Shown in pieces: positions 48,860 to 60,309 of a stretch of 64,000 nt of DNA. Below the pieces are notes generated by a model. The model was not told the DNA's origin. It did not search any database and saw only the letters and a program-made list of their open reading frames with translations. Source of the DNA: Smittia aterrima (taxonomy: Eukaryota > Arthropoda > Insecta > Diptera > Chironomidae); the NCBI GenBank assembly GCA_033063855.1, contig CP093830.1:2418854-2482853 (forward strand), given 5' to 3'. A program made the translations under genes and the position numbers. How positions within the stretch are numbered: position 1 is the first letter of the stretch; each line of letters begins with the position of its first letter.

Positions 48860-50809
48860 GAAGCAGAATTAAAATCAAATAATGTTTAAACTCTTTACTA
48901 ATTGTAAGAAAATATAAAAGAAATCAAAGGCTAAATGGGCACAAATTTTAAGAGACACAGTGAAGATCAGATCTGGTTTGGTTTTTCATTTCTGTTCAGC
49001 ACTTTAGGAGAATCTTTTTCAATCAAAAGAGAAAATGTCAATTTCGTGAATGTTAAAAAGAAAAAATCTTGTTAAGACTCTTCTTGTAAGAAAATCTTTT
49101 CTTAGAAAAATTCTTTTTCACGTTTTCCTCCTCCTTCGTTATCGTAAGACGAATTGATAGTTAAACAAAGAAAATTAAATGAAAAAAAAACGAGGACTTT
49201 CCCCGAAGAATTCCTCAAAGTAGCGTAAATTGATCGTTGAATTTGCTTCTTTCGATTTCTTTTTTTGTTACGACAGTTGTTCAACCATAATTTTTGCTCA
49301 GTTCGCTCATCCATTTACTTTTATTAAGTTTAAACAACAACTTTATATTTAAACGTTTTGTTTGAATTATTCTTTGATTTCTAAGGCAAGAAATTTTTCC
49401 CGTGATCTTTCTCAACTAACAGCAGAGCGAGAAAAAATCCTTCGCTCGAGGTGAAAAAAGAAAGCTTCGAAGCGTGGAAGAAACTCGTTTCTTGTTTCAG
49501 CATAAATAACAAAAAAAAATATATCTTTCGGTTAATTGAGTTTTAGGTTTTTAGTGCAATAACGAAACAAATGAAAAGTAAAGAAGAGAAATTATTAATC
49601 GATGCCAAAACGTGCAATATGATAATGTTTATCGCCTATGTTAAGAGAAAGGATGAAATTCCGGGACAAAATTTCAATAAGAGATGATTAAAAACTATAT
49701 CAAAGAATAATTTAAATGAATCTTTGTTTTATTAGGATACTTAGCAGTTAGTTCGTATTTGCATTCTCCCTTTTGTTTCTATATCGAATTGGGGTCGTAA
49801 AGCTAAACTTTTTTCCTCAAGCAAATAAACTTGAACACACTCAATCTCTCTCGTTTTCATTATTCTACGGATGAATATCTAAAAGTACAGAAAATCTTGA
49901 ATCAACAACACACAAGTTATTTTAGCCAAAAGGAAAACAAAGAAAAACTACAAAGAACAACATAACCCGTACTAGAAAATTTGATGAGAATAAAAAGAAA
50001 TGTTAAATGATATATTTTGTATTTCTACAATTAACATTAATATGAGAATACAGAAAACAATGTAATAAACTTTTAGAAACTTTAATTGAAATGAAATTAA
50101 GAAGTAAAACGCAAATGGCAATCTATGAAGGAAACTTTTCAAATATTGACTCGTGCAAAGAAAAAAAGATTTTCACCAGCAGCTTTCATTCCACCGCCGC
50201 AGCAGTAATTTCTCAACGTCGCTGCAGATATTTTCCGCGAGAATATATATTTTCAGATCGCTCACATTTTACACTTCTTTAAACTCTACATGCAAGTAAA
50301 AGAAATATTTTCCCACTGAGAAGTTTCGAAGGTTTTTCAATTTAAATTAAAATGCTACCGAACGTCTGACGACTCCAAGTAGAAAATAAAATCAATCGCA
50401 ACTCTTTATTATCTTTGTCTTCTTAGACAGGAGACATTTGTCGCAATGAGTTAAGTGAGAACAGGTCAACCTTAAAGCGATAATGTTGATTATAAAAGAA
50501 GAAACACTAAAGTTTATTAAAGAGATGAGAAAATTCAAAAGAAAAATAAATGAAAATATAATTGATAAAATGTGATATTTAAGAAAAAAAGATGAAAGTA
50601 AATTGCACTCGAGGTAAAATACGTAAAAGGTGAAGCCAACCGGAGAAAACTAACTAACCATTGAGTGATCCCAGTTTGAACCTCACGAAATGTTGCCCAG
50701 AAAATATTGTGCGCCTCTATTTTAAAATCGGACGTCGATGACGAATGGAAATTAATCAAAGGAGAAAATAAGCTTTAAACGATGAAAGAGTTTTCAACAT
50801 TCATTAGAA

Positions 50810-50868
50810 AATTGTTTTTCTCAAAGAAATAATCTCAAAAAGATTTCTTTTCTTTGAGACAAACAATT
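50810..50868. other. strong hairpin, 19 of 20 pairs
   Basis: Arms 50810-50829 and 50849-50868 are complementary at 19 of 20 positions, and AATC/GATT can pair inside the 19-nt loop. CATT and AATG outside the stem can extend it. It lies between heph and Keap1 and may be in a 3' UTR. No function is recognised. Confidence 0.6.
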
Positions 50869-53060
50869 AATGACTTCTCTGCAAACTTCAAACAAAGTTT
50901 GTTGAGACAAAAGTCCATGAATTATTAAAGCCAAACGTTTTTGGGGTAAAACAGTATTTAGCGATTAAAAATATATTTAAAATGCGAGAATAGATGATTT
51001 AAAACAAGAAACAAGTATTTTCCGATGTTGCATTCAGAGAGAGAGAGATAGAGAAATAACAAAAATATTCACAATCAAACTCAGACTCACGCTCTATTCA
51101 CTGTCTTTAAATCAAAAAAAAAACTGGAGTGTAAATATAATTGTGATACATTAAATCAACTCGAACATCTTCAAAAAAAATCTATTTTCTCGCGTCTCCT
51201 TCTGCTACATCTTTTGTCAACATCTTGTGCAACAATTTTAAAAAGAAAAGCGATGACGAAACATTTTTGAGAAATTATTGACATTTCGGTCACGACACAT
51301 AAATATCACATTTTAATTAATTGATCACTTTAACGGAGTGCGGACGACGCGGCAGTATCAAAATGTCATCCTCAGAACAAAAAGAAAAAAAAAGTTGAAA
51401 ATTATATATCGCAACATGAGCTTAACAAATTAATGATGATCATTGGCTTTTTTTTTAAAAAAAAATAATATCAGAGAGTGCCAAACGAACGAAAAACACA
51501 AAATTTAACATCAAAAGGAAGAAAATCGAAATCAACAAAATTACTTTTCTCTCTCCTTAACATTGCTTGCGTTATCTCGCTTATCGCACTAAATCAAATG
51601 ACTCTCAATCTTTAATATTTATCATGCAAAATTTGTGAATCGAATATTTTCTTCTTAGTGAAAAAAAAAGGAAAAATTTCTTTCTCTTCGGCCTAACTAT
51701 TAACGGCTATCTAGTTTGAGCTAAACTCACGTATGAACAAGTAGTGGTGTTCTAATTATTAGTAGTTAATCGAAAGGAGAATAAATCAATCACGCACTAT
51801 TTTCGCTTTTATCAAAATAAAAAAAAAAGAAATCAAATCAAATGAGGACAAAAGAAAAATCGTATTCTATCATTAAAGAAACGTATATTTAACCAATCAT
51901 AGACATTTTAATAAATTCTTACATGACTCTCGCTATATTTAATGAATATTCAATCAATAAACAACATTTAAAGTGAAAAATACAATATTTAACGAAAAAA
52001 AAAAACTTTCTTCTCTTTAGACAAGCATGGATCAGAAATATTTTTCGTTCCGAAATATCTTGAAACGAAAACGTTCGGAAACTAAAAGAACACTTCATTC
52101 TTGCACACCAATGGTTGATGGTAGATGACAATCATTATCTAAACTAAAAGAAAAATGTATGCGACATAGAAATAGTCAAGAAAATGCTTTTACGCAGACA
52201 TAAAATGATAAGTAAAAATACTGAAAACATTCTCCAATTTATCGATATAACTTTAAACTTATGTTTTATAATCGAAATATTTTATTTAGAGCTTTCTTTT
52301 TCAACGTCAATAAGCGTATTTTATTCGACTTGATCGAGGGGATCTTTTGAGGATTGTGCAATCGGAGAAAATATGTTCATTGATGATCTGAAAGAATCGA
52401 CTTTTTTTATTTACCTTTATAATTTTATTTTCGATATTCAACTTAAATAAGTGATTAACTTTATGCAATTTAACTTTAATATTGATGAAAAAAAAAACAC
52501 TTCAAACTTCTTTTTCCTGACTAAAGTTTTCCACGTTTTTATAGACGAAAGCTCTTCTTCTCGTGGAAAGCTTTAGATCGCACAAGAATCTAAAATGCGA
52601 CACCTTTTCGATGCTTAAAACATTTTCCACAACTTTCCTACAATTTTCCAAGAGAAATCAATCAGAACTCTGCAATATCATGGAATGAAAAGATGACATT
52701 TAGACGAAATGGAAACAAGCGTATTGTAATAAGTCCAATCATAATCTCAATGAAAAATATATTAAATTAGTTTCTTGTTTTAATGTTTAAGAAGTTTATT
52801 TTATATGAATGTTTTTTGCGAAAGAAATTAAGACGATGAAAACAATTTTCCCTTCAAAATTTAACACACAAAAACTAAGAAGAACACTCATTAAGTGGTT
52901 TAACGTAAGAATGAATTCTATTTTTGATCAAAAAAGAAAAAAAAAACATGAAACAATCATTTAAGTAGGAAGAGAATTGTCAGATATGAGAATTGTTGTG
53001 AAAATTGTAGTCGAACCGAAAAGGAAAATATTTGCAACTGCATTTAATGAAAAAGATGAA

Positions 53061-53076
53061 AACACACACACACACA
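53061..53076 (+). repeat. (CA)n dinucleotide run
   Basis: Sixteen bases of alternating A and C downstream of the Keap1 end. Confidence 0.85.
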
Positions 53077-53281
53077 TAAAAAATAAATTAGGAAAATTTT
53101 TGTCGTTTTATAACAATCCAAGAATAAAAAGGAGAAATTAAAAAGAAAAGTTTTGCGTTTTTCTTTTGTCTCAACTCTCAAGAGTCTTCACTTTTCAGAA
53201 TTTAAAATTTCAGATGAACTTTGACCTGCAATTGAAACTTATTCAAAACTCATTAAATTCACTTTTAGATAATTTTTGGCA

Positions 53282-53287
53282 TTTATT
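53282..53287 (-). terminator. candidate Keap1 polyadenylation signal
   Basis: AATAAA on the minus strand about 230 nt after the Keap1 stop. It is the first perfect signal that I noticed downstream. Confidence 0.4.
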
Positions 53288-53514
53288 CTTCGTTTTCATG
53301 AAACTTAAAACTTATAAAAGAATCTTTCTCGATTTACTCTAATAATTTAATTTACAACAGAAAAAGAATGGATTCAACGGAAAGTTTAGTCGCGCGTGGA
53401 TGCAAAAAATCCAACTGACATCGACCATTTTGTCTTTTGGAATGATAATTTCACTTTCAATAATTAAATTTCTCTTGTTTCATTCCTTTTTTTTTCTTGC
53501 ACAACTTTTGAGCT

Positions 53515-54102
53515 TCACTTGAGTTTCGGGTTTTTACTAAAGATGAAATGACGAAATCGCCGCTTCAGCATTTGAAGGGGACAAGGCGTTTGTTTGCTGC
53601 ATCTCACGTGAGATTTTGCCAGTTTCACAAAAGAGCTTTCACTGAGTTCCTTTTGAAGTTTAAGCCTTCGCTCTTCGTTTCTGGAGCAATTCTCATTACT
53701 CTTTAAATTCATCTCCGTCATCATTTCGAACACGTCTGTTGATATTAATTTATTAACTTCTTCGCAATCTGATATCTCGTTGTCATTGAATTGCCCACTT
53801 GATCTACCGCTGAAGAAATTTGAAGAGCAATTTAAATGAAACGACGATCCTGGGCCTCTTGAACTAATGTCTGTGTCGTCATCTTGATCTGGCGGTTTCC
53901 TTTCATCGTCGTACTCTCGATGGTTCGACGATTGATTCGCAATGCAGTCTTGTGAGTAACTTTGATGGCATGATGGTTGATAAATTACAGCTGAAGCCAA
54001 TCCTGATCGACCAGACGTTAATGAAATTCCATCTTCCCAAACATCTTTCACGGGATCGTAGACTTCAACGTTTGCTAAGAAATGCGTTCCATCGTATCCA
54101 CC
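53515..54102 (-). CDS. Keap1: Keap1 last exon: sixth Kelch blade and long tail
   Basis: Acceptor GGCTTCAG; the stop is at 53515-53517. It starts GGYDGTHFLANVEVYDP and closes the propeller by SAVIYQP. The remaining 150 residues have no recognisable fold: first acidic and Ser-rich (DDERKPPDQDDDTD), then a charged, helix-like stretch, and a basic end with KRRFRHF. Confidence 0.93.
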   Translation of the reverse strand, partial: GGYDGTHFLANVEVYDPVKDVWEDGISLTSGRSGLASAVIYQPSCHQSYSQDCIANQSSNHREYDDERKPPDQDDDTDISSRGPGSSFHLNCSSNFFSGRSSGQFNDNEISDCEEVNKLISTDVFEMMTEMNLKSNENCSRNEERRLKLQKELSESSFVKLAKSHVRCSKQTPCPLQMLKRRFRHFIFSKNPKLK

Positions 54103-56048
54103 CTGAAGCCAATAAATAAATTAATTCGAATTCTTCTTTTTGAATATTTTAGAATAACTTACCATCGCGTAAAGCTTTCCATCTATCACATTAACCGATA
54201 ATGCAGAACGACTCGTTTTCATGGGCGTTACTGTCTCCCACGTTTGACGGTCAGTATCAAAGCGTTCAACAGACGAAAGTTGTCGTGAACCATCAAAGCC
54301 TCCAACAACGTAAATATATTGATTCAGTACAGCAACCCCAGCTCCTGACCGCGAATACTTCATCGAAGGCATGTCAGTCCAAGCGTTGTTTTCTGGATGA
54401 TAACATTCCATAGACGACAAGCGGTGTTCTCCATCAAAACCTCCAATCGCATAAAGCTAAAGATAATAACGTTCAATGTAAATGTCATTGTGATGAATTG
54501 CATTAAAACTCACCAATCGATTCACCACAGCTACACCCACTGCTAAACGTTTAGAGCTCATCGCGGCACTTAAAACCCAACGGTCTTGTTCAGGATCAAA
54601 ACTGTAAATCGAGTGGAAAATCGTAACATGGAACATCAATTAATTGAGCCTTAAGCTTACTATTCAACGGAACTGTGGTACTCGCTACCCGAGGAGCCGC
54701 CAACAGCATAGAGAAACTCGTCCATTACAGCGACACCAACTCGATTTCGTGGAACACTCATTGGAGCACACGGACGCCAAGTTTCGGTAATCGGGTCGTA
54801 TCTGTGGAGAGAGAAAGAGAAGACAATGAAATTTGCATTTCATCATGACCCGAAGCGCTGCTAATTAATTTACCTGTCAACCCAGTCAGAATCGTAGCTA
54901 GCACCAGGTGCATTGTTTCGTCCGCCAACCGCGTAAAAGGTTCCTTTCAAAAATGCTGCTCCTAATCCGGAACGCGGCACTGTGAGCTTTGGTAATGTCG
55001 TCCATGTTCGGTCGTCAACGTTGTAGCCTTCGAGAATGTCAAGAGAATGTTGAAAGTATCCACCAGCAACGAAAATCATCCGCGTAGTGTTAGGTTTGCG
55101 TTCTTTTACGATTGGTCTCTTATGCAGTGTTAAATCTTTGAAAATCTTCGCCAAATATTCGCGGCAAGCTGGCACTTTCCGAAGAACATCACAGTTTTTC
55201 ATTTGTTCTTTTCTATTGAAAATAAAAACCGTTAGAGAAACAATCAATCAATGGGGATTGCGAATTTAAACTTACAAGAACTTGGGCGTCAGAAACTGAC
55301 AACGAACAGCGTACAAAATATGCTCCATCTTTGGATAGCGATTGTCTTCGTCGTATTTCACCCATTTAAGTACGGCATTGTAGACCTCGCGCTCTTCCTG
55401 TACGTTCAGCTCGTCTTTCCTTATCAGATTTATTAATTGAAGAGCTGAGAGCTGAAGAAATTCTTCTTCCTGACAAATTTGTGTAAAGTGCCTCTCGATA
55501 AATTGATTAGCTTTGAGCTTTAAGACTGTGCAACCATGCTGCTCAGCAAAGTTAGCGATGCCGATGGCGTTGGTTGGATCAAGCTGACGCTCAAGAAAGG
55601 CACAGCAAGCTTCTATCACATTTGGAACTTGAAACATTGTAGCAGCTGGAAGTAGTTGACAGACTGTAACTTCCGTCACTCGGATTCGTCCAGTATACAT
55701 AAAACCGATGATGCGTGCCATGCTGGTTGGACATACTCCCTGTAGCTTCACTCTCGCCATTTCGCATTCTTTCAGTCCACCAGTGAACATTGCCTTAAAG
55801 TACGGACTAGCTGACGATAATACAACTTTGTGAACATGAAACAGCTCATTCTCCACTTCCAGAACACAATCGGTTAGCATGTGATGCTGCCTCATCATAA
55901 ACATCATCTTAAGCGCTTCTTTGGCATAATTGCTCATGCAGAAAGTCATGTCGCCGAGATCATCTTTTGATTGGCCGCTTCCGCTGCTGTTGTGCAATGG
56001 GGTCGACTGAGCTTGGCTCATAAGGATGTCCTCGTCAGTTGTATCCAT
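53515..56048 (-). CDS. Keap1: Keap1, BTB-BACK-Kelch redox sensor and Cul3 adaptor
   Basis: Substrate adaptor of a Cul3 ubiquitin ligase that holds down the Nrf2-type factor (CncC in flies) and releases it under oxidative or electrophilic stress; mainly cytoplasmic in known family members. Six coding exons in transcript order: 56048-55276, 55212-54874, 54801-54661, 54601-54514, 54456-54163, 54102-53515, all GT-AG and phase-consistent (2223 nt, 740 residues). BTB about 50-155, BACK about 160-262, six Kelch repeats about 303-590, then a 150-residue tail. Pocket arginines (human R380, R415, R483) are matched by R356, R391 and R483. Cysteines at 250, 265 and 274 match human C273, C288 and C297 in spacing, while human C151 aligns to T128 with a cysteine two residues later. 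ATG at 56048 is preceded by a splice acceptor only 15 nt upstream. Confidence 0.95.
54163..54456 (-). CDS. Keap1: Keap1 exon: Kelch blades four and five
   Basis: Acceptor ATCTTTAG, donor GTAAGT, 294 nt, phase 0 at both ends. It contains YAIGGFDG, SRSGAGVAV and VVGGFDGSRQLSSVER. Confidence 0.93.
54514..54601 (-). CDS. Keap1: Keap1 exon: third Kelch blade start
   Basis: Acceptor GATTTACAG, donor GTGAGT, 88 nt, ending at phase 0. It reads FDPEQDRWVL to VAVVNRL. Confidence 0.92.
54661..54801 (-). CDS. Keap1: Keap1 exon: second Kelch blade
   Basis: Acceptor CTCCACAG, donor GTAAGC, 141 nt. It contains MSVPRNRVGVAV and YAVGGSSG. Confidence 0.92.
54874..55212 (-). CDS. Keap1: Keap1 exon: end of BACK and first Kelch blade
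   Basis: Acceptor TTCAATAG, donor GTAAAT, 339 nt. It begins KEQMKNCDVLRKVPAC, with the two intervening-region cysteines, and continues into AVGGRNN. Confidence 0.93.
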
Positions 56049-56063
56049 AGATTGTATTGAATA
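55276..56063 (-). CDS. Keap1: Keap1 exon with start codon (BTB and BACK)
   Basis: Starts after acceptor TTCTTCAG with 15 nt of 5' UTR, ATG at 56048, donor GTAAGT, ending at phase 2. It encodes ELFHVHKVVLSSASPYFKAM and the BACK domain through FLTPKF. Confidence 0.93.
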
Positions 56064-57189
56064 CTGAAGAATGAGAAGAAGAGAAAAGATTAAGAAACTT
56101 ATTAAAAGATATTTCGGCAGTCATCGTAAACTGAATGAAAGGAGGTTGACAAATTTGTCGTTTTGGCACGAAGCTCTTTTTTTCGCGCAACAAAGTTTAC
56201 TTTATCCATCATCATTCACCTAGTGCTTTATATTCAGTCGCATCATCGTTAACCAGATTTATTTATTTCCGCTTATAACGTTGGCAGATGCCAACGATCT
56301 CACTTCGGAAAGTGATCATACATAATACCGCAGAATTGCATAAAACTCTTTGAATATAAATTAGATTCGATAAGATTTTATCTTTAATCTTCATTGTTTA
56401 TGTCAAGCTCTGTTATCTCAAGTGATAAGCAATTAACGAAAGTTTAAAGCTTTCATGTTATTCTTCAGTTTGAAGGTTTAATTCAATAAATAGTTGACCT
56501 TGAATTTTTGCTATGCAATGCTTACAAAGATCAATGACTTGTTCAAAGTTTAAAATTTCGATTGGTTGAAGAAAATTAGCTCAAGGTCTGCTCGGAAGTC
56601 GCAGATAACGCTGCGACGCTTCAATCAATAACTTTCTAATCTTAATGATGACATGAACGAACCTCTTACTGATAAGAAAATAATATATTTGGCTTAGAAC
56701 AGCGAACAATATTTACACACTTGGATATTGAACTGAACAGCTAAACTGGCTTCGACTCGTTAAGACCTCTCAGCCTTTTATTTTCTGCTGATTCATGCTA
56801 CGAAACGAAACAAATATCGAAGCGAGAATTCAATGTCATAGCGGCTGTTCCTGTTCTTAAGCACGTTTTCTTTATTAAAAATCACCGGAATCTTATTAAG
56901 CTTCCACTTATATCTGAAGATGTAGTAAATATTGTTATCACTAATTAATCTACCTCAAGAAATCTCAATTTTTTGTTAGACGATGGCATTGCATTATTAT
57001 CACTCTTAACTTTTTCTCTAATCTCTTTCACAAATTTATTTTAAAACAAGACGAATCACTAATATGTAACTAGCGAATACGTCCAAGAGCAACGATGTTG
57101 TCGTCTCGACACGCGTGTATCAATTGAATGGTTAGCTGCAAAAGCAGCGATGAGAATTCTGAAGAAGAGAAGAGAGAATCGAGACTTAC

Positions 57190-57250
57190 TATGAATGAAT
57201 ACTTGAAAAACTATTTTCTCGCAACACGAACACAAATTTAAAGATTCTTG
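57190..57250 (-). other. Keap1: candidate Keap1 5' non-coding exon
   Basis: On the minus strand CATTCATA is followed by a good donor GTAAGT (intron begins at 57189). An acceptor at 56064-56065 sits 15 nt before the Keap1 ATG, so at least one upstream non-coding exon must exist. This donor is the best I noticed. The 5' end is arbitrary. Confidence 0.3.
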
Positions 57251-60200
57251 CGAATAGCTTAAAGCCCGCGGGTAATTTCTTGGAGCTTTTTTCCTCTGAC
57301 GTAGTTATTGGAGCGATGACTTGTGGATTTTAAAGTAAAACTTGGGATATAGATGTTATTGACACCGATTAGCGTGAAAAATGGGTTGAACTTGAAAAAG
57401 GTGTCAACTTCAATCTTAATGAAAAATTCTTGTCTCCAAGTGTCGAACGACCATCGCACGGCTCACTTCGTCAGGTAAGCAACAATTTACGATAAGACTT
57501 GTAATTTTTTGCAATATCATTGTGCTCGCAGTTGTGTACATTGAGAGAGTAAAAAGAGCCTGTTGTGCTGATCAAATATGCTAAGTGACGATTTTATTTT
57601 TGAGAACCATGCGTGCTTAACTAAACAGTTAAGTCGCTCAATCTGTTCTCTCCCGCGAATTTTCGTTTTGTTGTTTTACAAACACAGACAGAAAGAGGAA
57701 CGTCATCGCTTGTGTGATGACGTGAAACATTAACGAAATATTTATACGCGAGCACTAGATATTCTACTGATTTATTCATGAATCAGAAATTGCTCGAGAG
57801 TGTTTTATAGACAAAGCAATTGACGTTGCATCATCACGTCAGATGATTGATGACAAGATTGGGCGCTGGAAAAAAATTCTTCATTACTAAAAATGATTTG
57901 CATAAAATTTTCAGTTCTCTCGCTTCTTCTTGAATCTTGAGATGTTCGCGGTTTTGGTGCAAAGCTATCAAAAAAAAAACCATCGTCATTATGCGTCGAC
58001 AGAATTTTTCAATTCAAAGGTGAGAGACTTGACACAAAGAGTCGCTAATTGATAAATAATGTTAACCCGCTTTTGATTAATGGCAGATTCATTCGACATT
58101 CCGATAACGAGAAGATTTTCCAGCAATTTTTCACTTCATTAAATCATTAATTATGTACAACGTCATCAGCATTTTTAATCGAGCACGAGATACAATTGCA
58201 TCACAGAAAAGAATGACAACTGACAAAGCCAAATTAATTGATTAAATGACTTCACCGCCCCACGCGAACACGACAAAAGCCAAATGCGAAAAATTTCAAC
58301 CTGAAACCTTGTGCAAGAAGAAAATTGCATTTCATGCAAAAATGTTTGATTGGAGTTTTTTTAATTAACGAGCTCGTACTCTCGGTTGAATTGAGTTAAA
58401 GCGAAAAGTTCTTGTGAAGAGGAAATTTGTTGCCGTTGGAGACGAGAAAAGGGATCGTCACGTCGTGTGCTGGAAGAATAGACTGAAGTCCGAACAGAAT
58501 TCAATGTGAAGGTTTCTATCTCTAGACTTCGATGTTGTTTTGAACTAAAACTTCGCTCGTTCAGTCTGTTAATTCAATTCATTATCATCGTCTCCGCTTT
58601 AGACCGACTATGGAATTTTTAAACGAAGAGAATAAATATATTCATTCCACTATACAAAGCCCGGGTTTAAGGCTGTAAACACGGCACACCACCAACAACA
58701 TTTTTTTCGATATTTTAGCAAGTCATCTTCCTCTAATTTACCATTATTATGAGCTAACCAGCCGAATTCTCTCCAACATCAGCCGTTAAGTTATTTACGA
58801 CTTTGGCTCTAGAACTTTTCGGATGATAATCTCCCCAGGTTTACTTAACCGCCCACGAATCAAGAGACAAAAGTTCTTCTCATTCACCTGTCCAGTGGTT
58901 TCACTTTTATTAGATGACCATTTGCAGATAATCCAATATACAAACGATTAATGAGGTTAATTAAAAACCTAATTTGCCGACTCCGATATATTTTCTTATC
59001 AGTTCTATTGTTGCTGCTTATTTTTGGAAATTGGAATTAACGAGAATTAACGTTGACGAACACGCGGCAATGTCTAAGTCGTCAGTCATTGGAAGAAAAG
59101 AAAATGTATTTTGTTTTTCCCAACGACGTATTTCGGAAGTTCAACGCATGACCTGAGTTGTCGCATGCTGACAGTCAATGACTCAGAAATCTTCTTATTG
59201 CTCTTACTGCTTCCCGCTTTCCTAGACGTGTGTTATATTTTTACACACTTTATTTACATTACAACTTTCCGCAAAGCGACTTAATGGCGTAAATCTTATG
59301 TGTGCTGATTAGTTTTCTTACGTGAGTTTTCTGAGATTGAGAGATTCTAGCGGAGTTTATTTACTTAGTCAGAAGAGTGATAACCTGATTTGAAGGCAGT
59401 GACTACAATTAGAAATCTAAAGCGCAAAACTTTTATTTCCTATGAATCGACAGGTAATCTTCAAGAGTTATCTTTTAATCGTTCAGACTATGACAAGCAA
59501 AAAAATATCTCCGTTCATTCACAAAATTGAGTTCAAACAACTGTTCCGCTCAAAGTCAGGAAGACATCGACATCTAAGTTTTTCATCTAAAATTTTCCTC
59601 TAAAAATAAATAATTTCTTTCGCTTTGACCGACCGATTATGAGACGAATTCTATAAATATTTTCCGATTAAGACGACGGACTCGGGAATTTGTGTTGATG
59701 TTGAAAATAATTGATCATCATGACTTTTGTAATTTCTTATCAAAAGCTTCAGAAATTTGTGTTTTCGGTAATGTCGTCACTTTTTTCGATATGTTCCCAA
59801 TTGCTTATGTAGACGCGAGGATGATAGGCAACTGAATGAAACTAGTTAAATGTCCAATAACGAGTAATAATCGATTGAAAGTTTTGTTTTCGCCACAGCA
59901 AATTTTTGCAAAAAAAAACTCGAGAAATCTAAGTTTCTGCTCTTCCTGGACAAATATTTCAAGATCACGTCCATGGTTATGGGTCGAAAATCACGTTATC
60001 AATGATTTAAACGACACTCACCAATTATTTACAGCGAATGCACAAAAAACAAGAGGAATATTCTTAAATCAAGTAAAACAACTAACGTAGCTTTCTAATT
60101 TCGAAAACAAGCTTTGAACGAATTGTCCCTTCAAACAACTACGCTCTCATCCATGACTTCAGCGCCTCTACCGTAATAAATGTGTAATTCATAACATTCT

Positions 60201-60290
60201 GAAATCGCTTCGGTCCAACATAAATTAATAGAAATACCCGCCAAAAGAAGTCATACAACTTATAAAATCAGACATTAATAGTCATAAACC
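57251..60290. other. divergent intergenic region between Keap1 and RpII140
   Basis: About 3 kb with no ORF I trust. Two TGACNNNGC matches, the core of the antioxidant response element, lie at 57821-57829 and 58221-58229, and an AP-1-like TGACTCA at 59179-59185. From 60183 to the RpII140 start no ATG occurs. TATAAAA and TCAGAC at about 60261-60273 are too close to the start codon for a standard TATA promoter with a normal leader. Confidence 0.35.
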
Positions 60291-60309
60291 ATGTACGAGC
60301 ACGATGATG
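60291..60309 (+). CDS. RpII140: RpII140 first coding exon
   Basis: Encodes MYEHDD plus one base before donor GTAAGT. The length and acidic character fit the RPB2 N-terminus. Confidence 0.85.

Larger units (their letters stand above)
46834..53281 (+). other. heph 3' UTR (extent uncertain) and intergenic sequence
   Basis: About 6.4 kb between the heph stop and the Keap1 3' end, A-rich on the plus strand, without coding-like ORFs. Candidate heph poly(A) signals AATAAA include 47466-47471 and 50064-50069; the true end cannot be chosen from sequence. It contains a (GAT)7 run, a (CA)n run and a strong hairpin at 50810-50868. Confidence 0.4.

Noticed and set aside
51448..51466. T-run followed by A-run, looks like a hairpin
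   Set aside because: Simple homopolymer sequence, no structure beyond that.
52240..52247. TATCGATA, identical to the core of the fly DRE promoter element
   Set aside because: It sits between two converging 3' ends, far from any promoter; expected by chance in A+T-rich DNA.
59836..60090. 84-codon ORF ending 200 nt before RpII140
   Set aside because: It has an ATG but no recognisable motif, and the sequence is typical of the surrounding non-coding DNA.
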